A DNA stretch of 64,000 nucleotides from Acridotheres tristis (Eukaryota > Chordata > Aves > Passeriformes > Sturnidae). Shown here piece after piece: positions 1 to 9,609 of this stretch. The notes under the pieces were generated by a model. The model did not search any database. It saw only the letters and a program-made list of their open reading frames with translations, and was not told the DNA's origin. The stretch covers positions 62,413,785-62,477,784 of the forward strand of contig CM072885.1 of the NCBI GenBank assembly GCA_037013685.1. The letters are read 5' to 3'. The stretch's first letter is position 1. Each line of letters begins with the position of its first letter. Made by a program: the position numbers and the translations under genes.

Positions 1-3000
1 CACCGTCAGCAATGGGCAGAAGCTTGCAATTCATAAGTATCAAGTATCTTCTTTTAATTAAACAGCGATAACAAAACAACCACAATAAATCCCTACAATT
101 AATCTGTGTTTAACTGCCTTTTGAATGACAACCAAAGCTATTTATCTTCAGCATGTCTGTTACTAAAAAAATAAGATTTCTTATCCCTCCACCCTCCTCT
201 GTTCCTTGTTAAGAAACAATTCTTCCACAGTAGGGAGGGAGGGCTAACAGACCGCTGATAAATCACAGGTTGTTGGCCCATTACCCACCTCCTGCAGAAA
301 TGTGTTCTTTTACATTTTCTAAGGAAGCATGAGTACATCTGCCTGTGTGTACAGCTGCATCTTCCAGCACCAAACAGACATGGTAAAAGCAGTGGAGCTC
401 ATCCTGAAGTGCCAGGCTGTGTTTGTTTGGCATGCCCTGTTCCACTTCAGTTCACAAGGAAGCAATTAAAACATACCCTCATTTCCAGTGTAAAGGGAAC
501 CTAACCTGTAGCTGCTAATCGAGTCATTATCACAAATAAGCAACTGGGAAAAGAGGGAGGGGGGCATCCTTTTGTTTGTAAATAAGCTACAGCTTCATGG
601 TTGAAAGCATGCTGTTGCTCTTCCAGCGTTGACGTTCTACCGCTGAAAACAAGGATGAACTTTAAGTACAATTTTAGTACAATTGGACCCCTTATTCCAG
701 CACAGAGCAAATAACATTCCCCAGAAGGTAAGTGGTGAACACTCCATTACATGGTGCTAAATATTGGTATGAAGGTGGTACAGATTTACTTAATGAGAAT
801 TAAAATCCAAAAAATAAAGTGTATTTGGGGAATAATTAAAGATGTATTATCCCACTTTTCTCTACTGCTTAAAAGCCAACTATGAATTGTTTTTTCAGAT
901 GAAGATAAAGCCACTTACAAAAGGTTTCTTGTCCTTACATGATCTTGGCAGACCCTGGTTTATAGTAAAATATGTACTCTCTCACTGTCCAGAGTTTCTA
1001 CGGTTCTATCTGCTATTTCTATCCTCTTGTTAGCTATGAGACAACTTCCTGTTATAAATCTTAATTACAGAGTTTCTAATGTTAAGGCATAACCTTTTGA
1101 GCTCTCAGATAAAATTATCAAACCACAAATTATGTGAACCTCAGCCATAAAACTGTTAATATGATGTTTATGTTATTTGAAACATTTAATAAAACAAAAT
1201 ATTTTAAAGCTATGGTCACTGTGCATTTCTTGGTTTGCTAGACGAGGTGGTGACTTGCTGGCAATCGCAGTTGAGCAGAGACTGCTTCTCCAGCACATCT
1301 GCCCACATCTGCAGCACAGCTGGCACTGGAACAGCAGCCCCACCTACAGGAGGGAAACCCAAATTTTAAAGGCTGCCACAGTGAGGCTTTTAACGCTGAT
1401 ACAGAAGACTGGGAGGTCCTGCTGTGATGAATGCCCTGTGGAAGCTCACGGGGACAGGTCTGCAGCAAAGGGAAATGGGGAGTAACCCAGCCAACTTCCT
1501 CGAATTCAACATCCCGTTTGTACCTGAGTATATTACTCCAGATTTTTAGTTTTCGTATAGAGTACTTTAGTATAGAGACCTCACCTCATTATGTTAGTTT
1601 TCTGTCAAGCAAGAGTAGATAATGTCTAGTAATTATTTCTCACTTTATTGCAATATAGCAGACTTGAATGAGAGGAAAAGACACTCCATTATCATGATCC
1701 TTTTCTTAATGAAAATTATTTCCAATCCTGAAACCCAGGGCATACCTCAAAGATATCACTTTCATTTTGTTAGCTAATCTTTCCTTGAACTATCACTTTC
1801 CATTTTTTATATGTAAATGTGATCTTTATGGAGGAAAAAAAAAATCAGTTTTCCATTAAGATGCATCAGTGAATTAAAGCCATCAGCAAGAAAGTTCAAA
1901 TTCTTTCCAAAGAACAGACTTAGAGGTCAACCTGCAGACTTCAATATTTAAAGCTTTTCTTCTGACATTCTAATTTCACAGTATTATCAAGGCAAATAAT
2001 CTATTAAATAAACGAGGGAAATTGCATTTTTTAAGGGAAGCAAAAATAGGGGGATAGGAAAATGATATAATGTAAGACAAGTCCTTAGCTGATACACCGC
2101 AGGTCACATATCCACTCCAGAAAATACAAACCCTTGAGGACCACTGGCTTAACCTGGGAAAAGCTGCTGCAATAAAGGAAGCATTGGATTAAATGTACAG
2201 AAACTGGCCAGAGAAATCAGGGCTGGTGAAAATCCCAGCAAAAATGTTTGTAGAAAGAAGTTTTAACTGTATTTGGATCTGTAAATAGGCAAGATTTGAG
2301 GCCCACAAAGACTGATGTTTTGCTACTGATAACACAGGTCCTTTGCCACTGTCATTTGTCACTGAAGGGCCCCAAAAACTCAGGCAGGTACCCCAGTGCC
2401 TCTGGCAGGTAGGATTTGAGCAGAAAGTAATAGAAAGTTTATACCATGGCACAATCTTGCAGAGAGGCAGGTGAATTTAAATATATCTTTCTTTTTGCCT
2501 CAGGCTTTTAAAAATGGAGGCATTGTGGAACCTGAGGAATGAATGAAAAAATTACAACTACAGACAGTAAAAAGACAATTGTAATTGTAGAGTAACAAAT
2601 AAAACTGGCTGCTTGAAAGTTTGAATAGCATTAACTTGTTCAACAGTGATTGTGTTTATGCAACACTGAGTTTAAGGGGAATTTGTGCCCTGTCTTCACA
2701 ATCCATGATTATTGATCATTTTAGCACATTTTGTTACTCCCCCCCAGCTGAGGCTGATGTGACAATTGGTCTGGGCAAAGAGAAATGTCAGCTGCCCGTG
2801 GAGGTCTCTGGGAAGTTTGCCACCACTTAACACCTCTGGGACAGCTTTATTGATAAATAAATGGCTATTGTGTAGGATATGCCAAAAAAAAAAACCTAAG
2901 ATTTACTCAGCAAAGGCAAATTCAGCAGTGAGGAGACTAATGAGTTAAATTAGCTTGAAAAGACAAGTGAGGCTCAGGTTTGGCACTCTGCAGTCAAAGC

Positions 3001-5538
3001 TGGGAGAGATGATGTGAGTTCAGGTATCTGATGACGGTCCCAGTGGTGGGATAATAAAAGCAACATTTACATTATTTTATTCATTCTTTAATCTTTGGCA
3101 TTAGAATGACATTAATATTTCCAGAAAAACAATTAAATTTTTTCAGTCTTCATTTTCATAGTTACTGACAATATAGAATGTGAAAGCAAGCAAAGGAATT
3201 AGCTAGAATTTAATATGCAGTAAATTCCAACTAGCTTCTATTAGTATTTCTTCTAATTAAGATACTGTTTAGCCTTAGCAGAAAATCAGTCAATGAGCAA
3301 TACAAAATAATAAATATATTTTGGTATGTAAAGCAAGAATTTATCTGCTGAGAAGTTTTTCTTTACAGCTTGCTCTATTACAGCCTTTGGCATTTTATTT
3401 GAAAGTGCTATGTCCTGTGATGAATATGGATTTGAAACATTGACAAGTTTTGCTTATTTCCTTGGAGGTCTTTCCCAACATCAGTGATCCTGTGATAACT
3501 GTGAAATACAAGGATTTTGCCTTACCAGAAATGAGACAAAATATTGAGAGGAAAGATCCCCTGCCCCAGGGCACAAAAAGCAAGGCAAAATCCTGTTCCT
3601 CCCTTCTGCTGAAGAAATGGTGAGAACTGGATACCCACCAAAAAAGAAAGGACTGTATTTACAGAAATCAGGTGTCTGCAGTCTCAGAGAACCAGCAGTA
3701 AGATCCCAAGGCAGGTAAATCCCTGGAGAACAGCAAGTGGGAAGATGTGCACTTAAATGTCCTTTAAGAAACTGCTAAAGAATGTACTGTCTCCAACTAG
3801 AGAAAGGAAAACAAAAGGTTAAGAGAGTAAATCTGACAGGCCACAAATTTCCATACTGGTCTGAAATTATAAACAGGAATGGCACAGGAGGTGACAAGTA
3901 GGTCAGATTACATAAAATAATGTATTTAAAAAAATAAAGCACAACCAAGCAACAAAGTAACTGGAACATAGATCAGTCCAAAAACATTTTATAATGCTGA
4001 CTGGAAGACGACAGAAATAAAAACAAACAACCAACCAAAACCAAAAGATCTGCGTCTGCTAGGAAGATTAGCATTATGTAATAAACACAAGAACAGCATC
4101 AAAAGGCTAAGAACTCAGAGCAGACAGAGAAGAGGTTACAAAGCACTTAATTTACATTTTTTTAATGTCACCTATAGGCTGGAGCAAGCTGAGGTAGGCT
4201 GGTAGATATCCTGGAGAGCTCAGGAAAGACGGACAAGATTGGGGAAGACAGAGGAAATACAAAAGGACAAGAACTTGGAAACTATTTTTAGTGAGCCTGA
4301 CTTTGGTACAAGAACAATACTCAGCAGTCACACAGCAGTTAAAAAGGAAAACAATCATAGTGTGGAATTCCATAGGCAAATTATGTCACATCCAATTTTC
4401 TCTTACAATAGAGTGAGAGGCATTGTTAAAAGCAGAGGAGTTAGAGATGGCATACAGTCTGTGCTTTGAAAGGTTTTTATCTCACATGATCATTCTGACA
4501 AAGGAGCTGAAGCAAGAACACTACAAAATTAATGCAAAACCTGACAGAAAATCACAATACTTACTTGCAATTCAGTGTTAACCTGGGAATGATATTATAT
4601 GTAACCCCAAATGAGAGGATTCAACAGATTCATTAAAGATCTGAATGCTGGGATAGAGAGTAGGCTCTTTAAAACCTTGGCCTCAAGGTGAGAAGGCTCT
4701 GAGCAGAGCAGGGGCAGGGCTAGTTAAAACTCAGAATATTCTTGCTAAATTGAAACCCAAAGCTCCTACTTAAATTAGTGAAAATAATGTCTTTCAAATT
4801 AAAAACTTCCACAGACATCTAATATGGACTTGTCTAATTTGAGATACAGTCATGAAAGTCTTTTATATAAATGAATATTACTAGTTTCCCAAAATCAAGA
4901 ATTTAAAATGATAAAATGCCATAGCAATGTGTTCTAACCTCCTCACGTATTGTAACAGGCTCTTTTATTACTTACACATTATTTTTGCATGAAGAGCCGC
5001 TGCTTTCTTTAGTAAACTTGAGGGATAAATGAAAAAACTCTTCACAATCCATTTTTTTGCACCTCTGTTACCTGGTGGTCTCACAAGCTATAATGTCACA
5101 CTGTTCAAGCTCTGCTGGGCCAAGAAAATCATTCATTTCTTAATTCACTTTTCTGTGACACTCATCACTTAAGTTCCTACAGGCCAGATTCATTTCGATA
5201 GTGGTAATATTATTCCTTTCACCAACTTCTAATATGTTGAAGTTAGTTAATCCAGGCTTCCATTTTTCCCTGCAGGGAAGAACAGACCTTGCTAGAATGT
5301 GATTTATTAGGATGCTGCATAAAGGTCTATTGACAACCAACAGCATCTTATGCAACGAGCTCCTTCACATCTATATCATGGACTAAGAAGTCCAGGGAAA
5401 ATATACCTGTTTCATTGCAAAATACTGGCTGTTACTGTGGATGGGATACCTCTATCATCCAAAGCACACAAGTGCAGAAAGGAAAAAGCTCAAGCAATGA
5501 GCAGCACCTGAGACTGCCATAAAACAAGGTTACATAAT
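1..5538. other. No recognised gene (5.5 kb, AT-rich)
   Basis: Only short open frames without family resemblance are present on either strand. There are scattered A/T runs and an A/C-rich patch near 4018-4045. One possible terminal exon (about 2749-2830, followed by AATAAA-like signals) is listed as a finding. I see no CR1 piece here. Confidence 0.6.
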
Positions 5539-5625
5539 TGAATCACAGCATATCCCAAGTTGGGAGGGACCTGCAAGGATCATGGAGTCCAGCTCTTCCC
5601 AAACCAGAATTAATCCTGACAAACA
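5539..5625 (-). mobile_element. CR1 LINE 3'-end fragment
   Basis: Read on the minus strand this is the terminal part of an avian CR1 element. On the plus strand it appears as GAATCACAGCA, then a GGGAGGGACCTGCAAGGATCATGGAGTCC-like block in broken form. This is the reverse of the usual CR1 tail, in which a GGTCCCTTCCAAC block precedes the ATTCTGTG repeats. It is only about 90 bp and truncated. Confidence 0.7.
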
Positions 5626-6048
5626 AGGGGGAATGGCCTGAAATCCAGAAGTTAAACAAAATACTCACCTTAGTTTAGGGGAGCACCAAGGAATGGCTAC
5701 TACTAAAAGCACAGGGGGCTTAAACCTGTGCCCTCAGCTGCAGGGTATCCCTGTCAAAGAGCTGCCCCAGGGCCCTGGTGTGTGCACGAACACAGAGAAG
5801 GTCTGAAAGGAGCAGTCATGATCCCACAGGGCACAAAAGGGCTGGCACAGCGAAGGACAGCTTCTGGAACTGGGAAATACGGACTGTGAGTCCCTCCACA
5901 ATCCTTTATTAACAACTGCAATGAGCCAGAAGGATGCAGCTGGAAAGCCAGCACTGGCCCAGAGGTCTTGTTGCCTTACGAGTTTTTTACCTCTAAAGAG
6001 TGCCCAGGATCTGTTAATCCCCAGATATTTAATGTTCCCCAAACAAAT

Positions 6049-6466
6049 TTAGAGCATCTCTCCTATGAGAAAATACTGAGAGAATTGGGATTGTTCAGTC
6101 TGGAGAAGGCTTTGGGGTTACATCATTGTGGCCTTCCATTACCTGAAGGGAGCCCACAGGAAAGATGGAGACAGACTCTTGACAAGGGCCTGGAGTGACA
6201 GGACAAGGGGCAATGGCTTCACACTGACACAGAGCAGGGTTAGATTGGATATTGGAAAGAAATTGTTCCCTGTGAGGGTGGTGAGGCCCTGACACAGGTT
6301 TCCCAGAGAAGCTGTGGCTGCCCCATCCCTGGAAGTGTTCCAGGTCAGGTTGGATGGGGCTCTGAGCAACCTGGAATAGTAGAAGGTCCCTGCCTATGGC
6401 AGGGGGATGGAATGAGGTGATTTTTAAGGTTCCTTCCAACTCAGGCTGTTCTCTATTTCTCTGATG
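6049..6466 (+). mobile_element. CR1 LINE, 5'-truncated 3' region
   Basis: This is a sense CR1 3' end. It starts near CTCTCCTATGAGAAAATACT, passes through blocks shared with the copies at 28.8, 49.6 and 56.4 kb (GACAAGGGCCTGGAGTGACA, GGATATTGG-AAGAAATTGTTCCCTGTGAGGG, GGTTGGATGGGGCTCTGAG in pieces) and ends in a TCTATTTCTCTGATGA-like tail. The open frames on both strands here are by-products of this repeat. Confidence 0.9.
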
Positions 6467-6552
6467 ATGTTCAGTCTCTTGGGCTAGCACTGCACCATCC
6501 CCCAGCACAGAAGAGAGAAGGTTTATGCTCCTCTTTGGGGTGCCTAGATCAG

Positions 6553-7162
6553 TGTCCTGGGGTGACTGTATGGTCCAGTATCCGCATCATCTGGTTTTTT
6601 TGTCCAGAAATGGGTCCTGTAGCTTTAAACTAGACCCAGAGAAGGCGGGAGAGTGGAGGAAACTTTTGCCACCCATTTTTAGAAAAACACAGATATAAAG
6701 CTCTCTGTTCTCCTCAGCTGTCTCGGTTTTTCCCACCTCTCAGCCCTGCAGAAGGAAGAGAGAATAGAGAGCTTTCCCTTGCTTTTAAGCTAGCTTCTTC
6801 TTCATTAGCCAAGACAAAAAGTTTCCCATGACTGTGGCTTCTTCCAGCTTTTCTCCAGTCCAAGACACCAGACCATCACCGAGGGTCCCCATGGCCACAG
6901 CCCAGAGGCCAGCTCTGGACTCGGGGAGACAGAGCCACACCCACAGAAGGACTCTGTGGATTTGCCATCTCTTCAAAACAGCAAGATGTTTTATTGTTTA
7001 ATATTATTGCTTGTGAATACTTTGCTTTGTTAAATAAACAGTTTTTTTCCCACTTTCTCCAAGGAAATCTTTCCCGAAGCAGCTGGGGGAGTGGCTAGCT
7101 GGAATTTGCCTTTTCAGAGGACCTTTGGATGTTTCCTCCCAAATTTGTCTCAAATGAAGACA
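6553..7162 (+). mobile_element. Endogenous retrovirus 5' LTR
   Basis: This is a roughly 610 bp block that begins TGTCCTGGGGTGACTG and ends GAAGACA, giving the TG...CA ends of an LTR. It contains a TATA box (TATAAA, 6694-6699) in the right place for U3/R and a polyadenylation signal (AATAAA, 7033-7038) followed by a T-rich stretch. A sequence resembling a retroviral primer-binding site follows at 7170. No matching 3' LTR was found in the window, so this is a 5' LTR plus a remnant of the interior. Exact ends are inferred. Confidence 0.7.
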
Positions 7163-7169
7163 AATATTT

Positions 7170-7187
7170 TGGTACCCAACATGCAGC
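7170..7187 (+). other. Retroviral primer-binding site, decayed
   Basis: TGGTACCCAACATGCAGC lies 8 bases after the LTR end. It resembles the tRNA-Lys1,2 type primer-binding site (TGGCGCCCAACGTGGGGC) used by several beta-like retroviruses, differing at five positions. This supports an ERVK-like class for the element. The match rests on my memory of the site. Confidence 0.5.
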
Positions 7188-7985
7188 TCAAGAAAGTGGA
7201 AAAAAAAACTTGTACTAATTGCATTTTGGTTTTACTTACTCTGTTTTGGGATAAAGCAGTCAGTAGCCATGCTGCTTGAATTTATAATGTATCTCTGGGT
7301 AGAGGCACTGATGTCTCTCTGGTCCCCAGGCTTGTTTGAGGTAATAATGTCTTTCTGGTCCCTAGGCTTGTATTCTTACCCACAGATAGCTCCAATTTTG
7401 TCCCTAAAATGTAGCTTTTACAGTAGAGGGGCATGAGTTACAATTGCTGTTTCTCTGGGCATGGTGATAATGATTTATAGGGAAAAAACAAAGTACTGGG
7501 GCCTGTTCAAAATATGTATGGTCTGTTGTTTCTCTGTCCTACCCCAGTTCCAGTAGCATGTATTAGGTGTTTATTAGTAATTGCACCTAGTTTGTTAGGG
7601 GAGGAGTAGGGGATGAGGTTTTCCCAGCCTTTTGTGTCCTTCTTGTCCTTTAAATCTGTTATGTCACCTTTTGAGAATGTTCAGTCTCTCCTGGATGCCA
7701 AAGGTACCACCTTTCAGGTATTCCAGACAATCAGTCAGGATTTTCTGTAGCCCACAGCATTTCCAGCAATAGCCCCTGATTTTTTACATGCCTTTCCAGG
7801 TCTGGGCAATGACCCTCTGGAATATGGATCCAGCACCAGGAAAGGCTGTGTCAGCACAAGCTTAGTGGATCACTGCAGTAGCTCCTCTCAGAGAATTAAG
7901 AGTTTGGACAATGTCTTCTCCAAGTTTATTTTGTAGAGGTTCCCAAGACACTCTGATAATGGATATCCCTATCAGGTGAGGAGTT
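7188..7985 (+). mobile_element. Probable ERV leader/interior remnant
   Basis: This non-coding stretch follows the LTR and primer-binding site and lies before the next CR1 piece. No gag, pol or env frame survives. It contains a short tandem duplication (7311-7335 and 7347-7371, 25 bp copies differing at two positions, with a more decayed third copy around 7285-7310). Assignment to the ERV rests on position only. Confidence 0.35.
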
Positions 7986-7989
7986 CTCA

Positions 7990-8203
7990 TTCTGTTTCAC
8001 AGACTCACAAAACCAGTCAGGTGGGAAAGGACCCCAGGAGGTTTCTGATCCAAACTCCTACTCAAGGCAATATGGAATTTTTACTCAATATGGAGTTCAG
8101 ACAAGGTCGCTCAGAGCTTTGTCAAGTGGGGCCTTAAAAACTTTGAAGGATAGAGACTTCATTACCTCTTTGGGCATCCCATTCTTGTGCTTTTTTTATC
8201 GTA
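7990..8203 (-). mobile_element. CR1 LINE fragment, antisense
   Basis: On the plus strand this reads as the reverse of a CR1 3' end (ACAGACTCACAAAACC, GGGAAAGGACCCCAGGAGG, CAGAGCTTTGTCAAGTGGGG, CTCTTTGGGCATCCCATTC). It is more diverged than the 6.0 kb copy, so it is probably an older subfamily. The solo LTR at 8208 abuts it directly. Confidence 0.75.
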
Positions 8204-8207
8204 CTGG

Positions 8208-8747
8208 TGTGACAATTGATAAAAGATTTGTGTTAATCACAAAAGCATTAGGGTTGGTATAAACCAGAATACTAAGCTCTAAAGTGAAGCATGGACACTA
8301 GATAAAGGAAATTATATAATTAAATAATTCTGTTTAAAATCACCTTGTTATGTTATATTATGTTGTATTATGTTACATTATGTTATGTTATGTTTTTCAA
8401 ATAAGTTATATCGGCTACCAGCTTACAAAATTGGACTTCCCAAAAAGCCCTTCCTGACTTTATCTGATCAATACTGCCTATCCCAAAAACCAGACTCCCA
8501 GAACTTCCCTGGTGGTCATCTACAAGGACCGGATGGCAATCTGTGACTGATTATCACGCAAAGGCTTTGTGAATTTGTGAACAACGAGAACCCACAGTAT
8601 AAGAAGAGGCTGCAAACCAAGGTTGGGTGGAGCGTGGAGTGGGCGCTGACCCCTCACGTTCCCCAGCGCGCTGCTTGCTCTTTCTATATCAAATAAAGCA
8701 ATCTAAATTTTGCTGAATATCGAGACTTTTGTCTCTCATTTATAACA
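8208..8747 (+). mobile_element. Solo LTR of an endogenous retrovirus
   Basis: This 540 bp element starts TGTGACAATTG and ends TTTATAACA, with a 4-bp direct repeat CTGG on both sides (8204-8207 and 8748-8751) that fits a target-site duplication. It carries a TATA-like box (TATAAG, 8598-8603), an AATAAA signal (8692-8697) and a TG/T-rich region after it. No primer-binding site or internal sequence follows, so it is a solo LTR. A degenerate TTATG repeat sits inside at 8348-8393. A 5-bp duplication (ACTGG) is also possible if the last base is assigned differently, so the ERV class is not settled. Confidence 0.75.
8348..8393. repeat. Degenerate (TTATG)n repeat inside the LTR
   Basis: About nine 5-base units TTATG / TTATA / TTGTA / TTACA in tandem within the U3-like part of the solo LTR. 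Confidence 0.8.
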
Positions 8748-8789
8748 CTGGGGAGATATTATTTTCATTGCATATGGTGGGAATGGCAC

Positions 8790-8968
8790 CTGGGCAGGAA
8801 CTGATGGGCACAAGTTCCACCTGAAGGTGAGGCAGAACTTCAATCAGACTGCACAGAGAGGGGTGTGGAGTCTCCCTCACCGGGGATATTCCAGAACCAT
8901 CCGGACGCAGTTCTGTGTGCTCTGGGCTGACGCTGCTGGAGCAGGCGGTAGGACTATGGCTATTCCAT
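8790..8968 (+). mobile_element. CR1 LINE fragment, sense
   Basis: Blocks GGGCACAAGTTCCACCTGAA, GTGTGGAGTCTCCCTCACC, GGGGATATTCCAGAACC and ATCCGGACGCAGTTCTGTG are the standard order of an avian CR1 3' region. The element fades out where the GC-rich island of the zinc-finger gene begins. Confidence 0.75.
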
Positions 8969-8984
8969 GGCCGAGCTGACCCTG

Positions 8985-9480
8985 CCAGGTGCCCAGCGGG
9001 GATGGAGGCCGCAGGAAGCGCTCCCGCGTTCCCATGGGTGCCGGTGCCGAAGGGCGAACCCCAGGCGAGCCCGGTGCTGAGGGGAGCGGCCCTGACCCCC
9101 GGGCAGGAGCTCCGGGGTGTGCCGGGAGGAGCCGGCGGCACTGCGGGGCGAAGCCAAGGCCCTGCGGAGCCCTCAGGGAGCGGGGCCCGGGGCTGGGAGA
9201 GGGCGGAGCGGGCCCCGCCAAGGAACCAGCGCCCAGGGCCGGCATTAAAACGTGGCCGGGAAGGCCAGCACGGTGAGAGGGCTTCGTTGGTGCTTTCCAG
9301 GGAGGCTGAGCTTAGGAAGAGGCGCTTCATATCACGCTGGTCTGTGGATGAAGCTCAAGGCTCACCCAGGTCTTTGTGCAGGGCGGCCCGCCGGGGCTCG
9401 GGGCCGTGGGCAGGTTTGCCGCTGCTAGGCCGGGCACTGCCGCAGTGTCTGTGCCAGCGCCCGCCCATCCCTCCTGAGCC
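8985..9480 (+). promoter_or_regulatory. CpG island, promoter of the zinc-finger gene
   Basis: A roughly 500 bp GC-rich, CpG-rich stretch lies directly upstream of the first coding exon at 9537. No clear TATA box is seen, as is usual for such promoters. Long open frames on both strands here result from the scarcity of AT-rich stop codons. The transcription start is not determined. A non-coding first exon is possible, because the bases just before the ATG (CTCCTCTCCTAG) look like a splice acceptor. Confidence 0.65.
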
Positions 9481-9536
9481 CTTTCTGTCTGCTGGGAAAG
9501 GCTCCACGCTCCTTGTCCTCTCCTCTCCTCTCCTAG

Positions 9537-9609
9537 ATGGAGCCTGCAATGGAGTCCACACCTTCCGTTTTCCAGAGCCCCGGGAGGAGTGATGCTGCAG
9601 GGTCTCCAG
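9537..9609 (+). CDS. Zinc-finger gene, coding exon 1
   Basis: ATG at 9537 directly follows an acceptor-like CTCCTAG. The exon encodes MEPAMESTPSVFQSPGRSD and a few more residues, and ends at a CCAG|GTGAGA donor. It leaves one base over, which is the phase the next exon needs. Confidence 0.6.

Noticed and set aside
6095..6508. Minus-strand frame with a Cys/Pro-rich product, recurring at 25.4 and 49.7 kb
   Set aside because: It is the antisense of the CR1 3' region, so repetition reflects the mobile element and not a gene family.
8740..9592. Open frames of about 200 codons on both strands upstream of the zinc-finger gene
   Set aside because: They span a CR1 fragment and a CpG island, have low-complexity composition and are mutually overlapping. 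Only the short ATG exon at 9537 fits splice phase.
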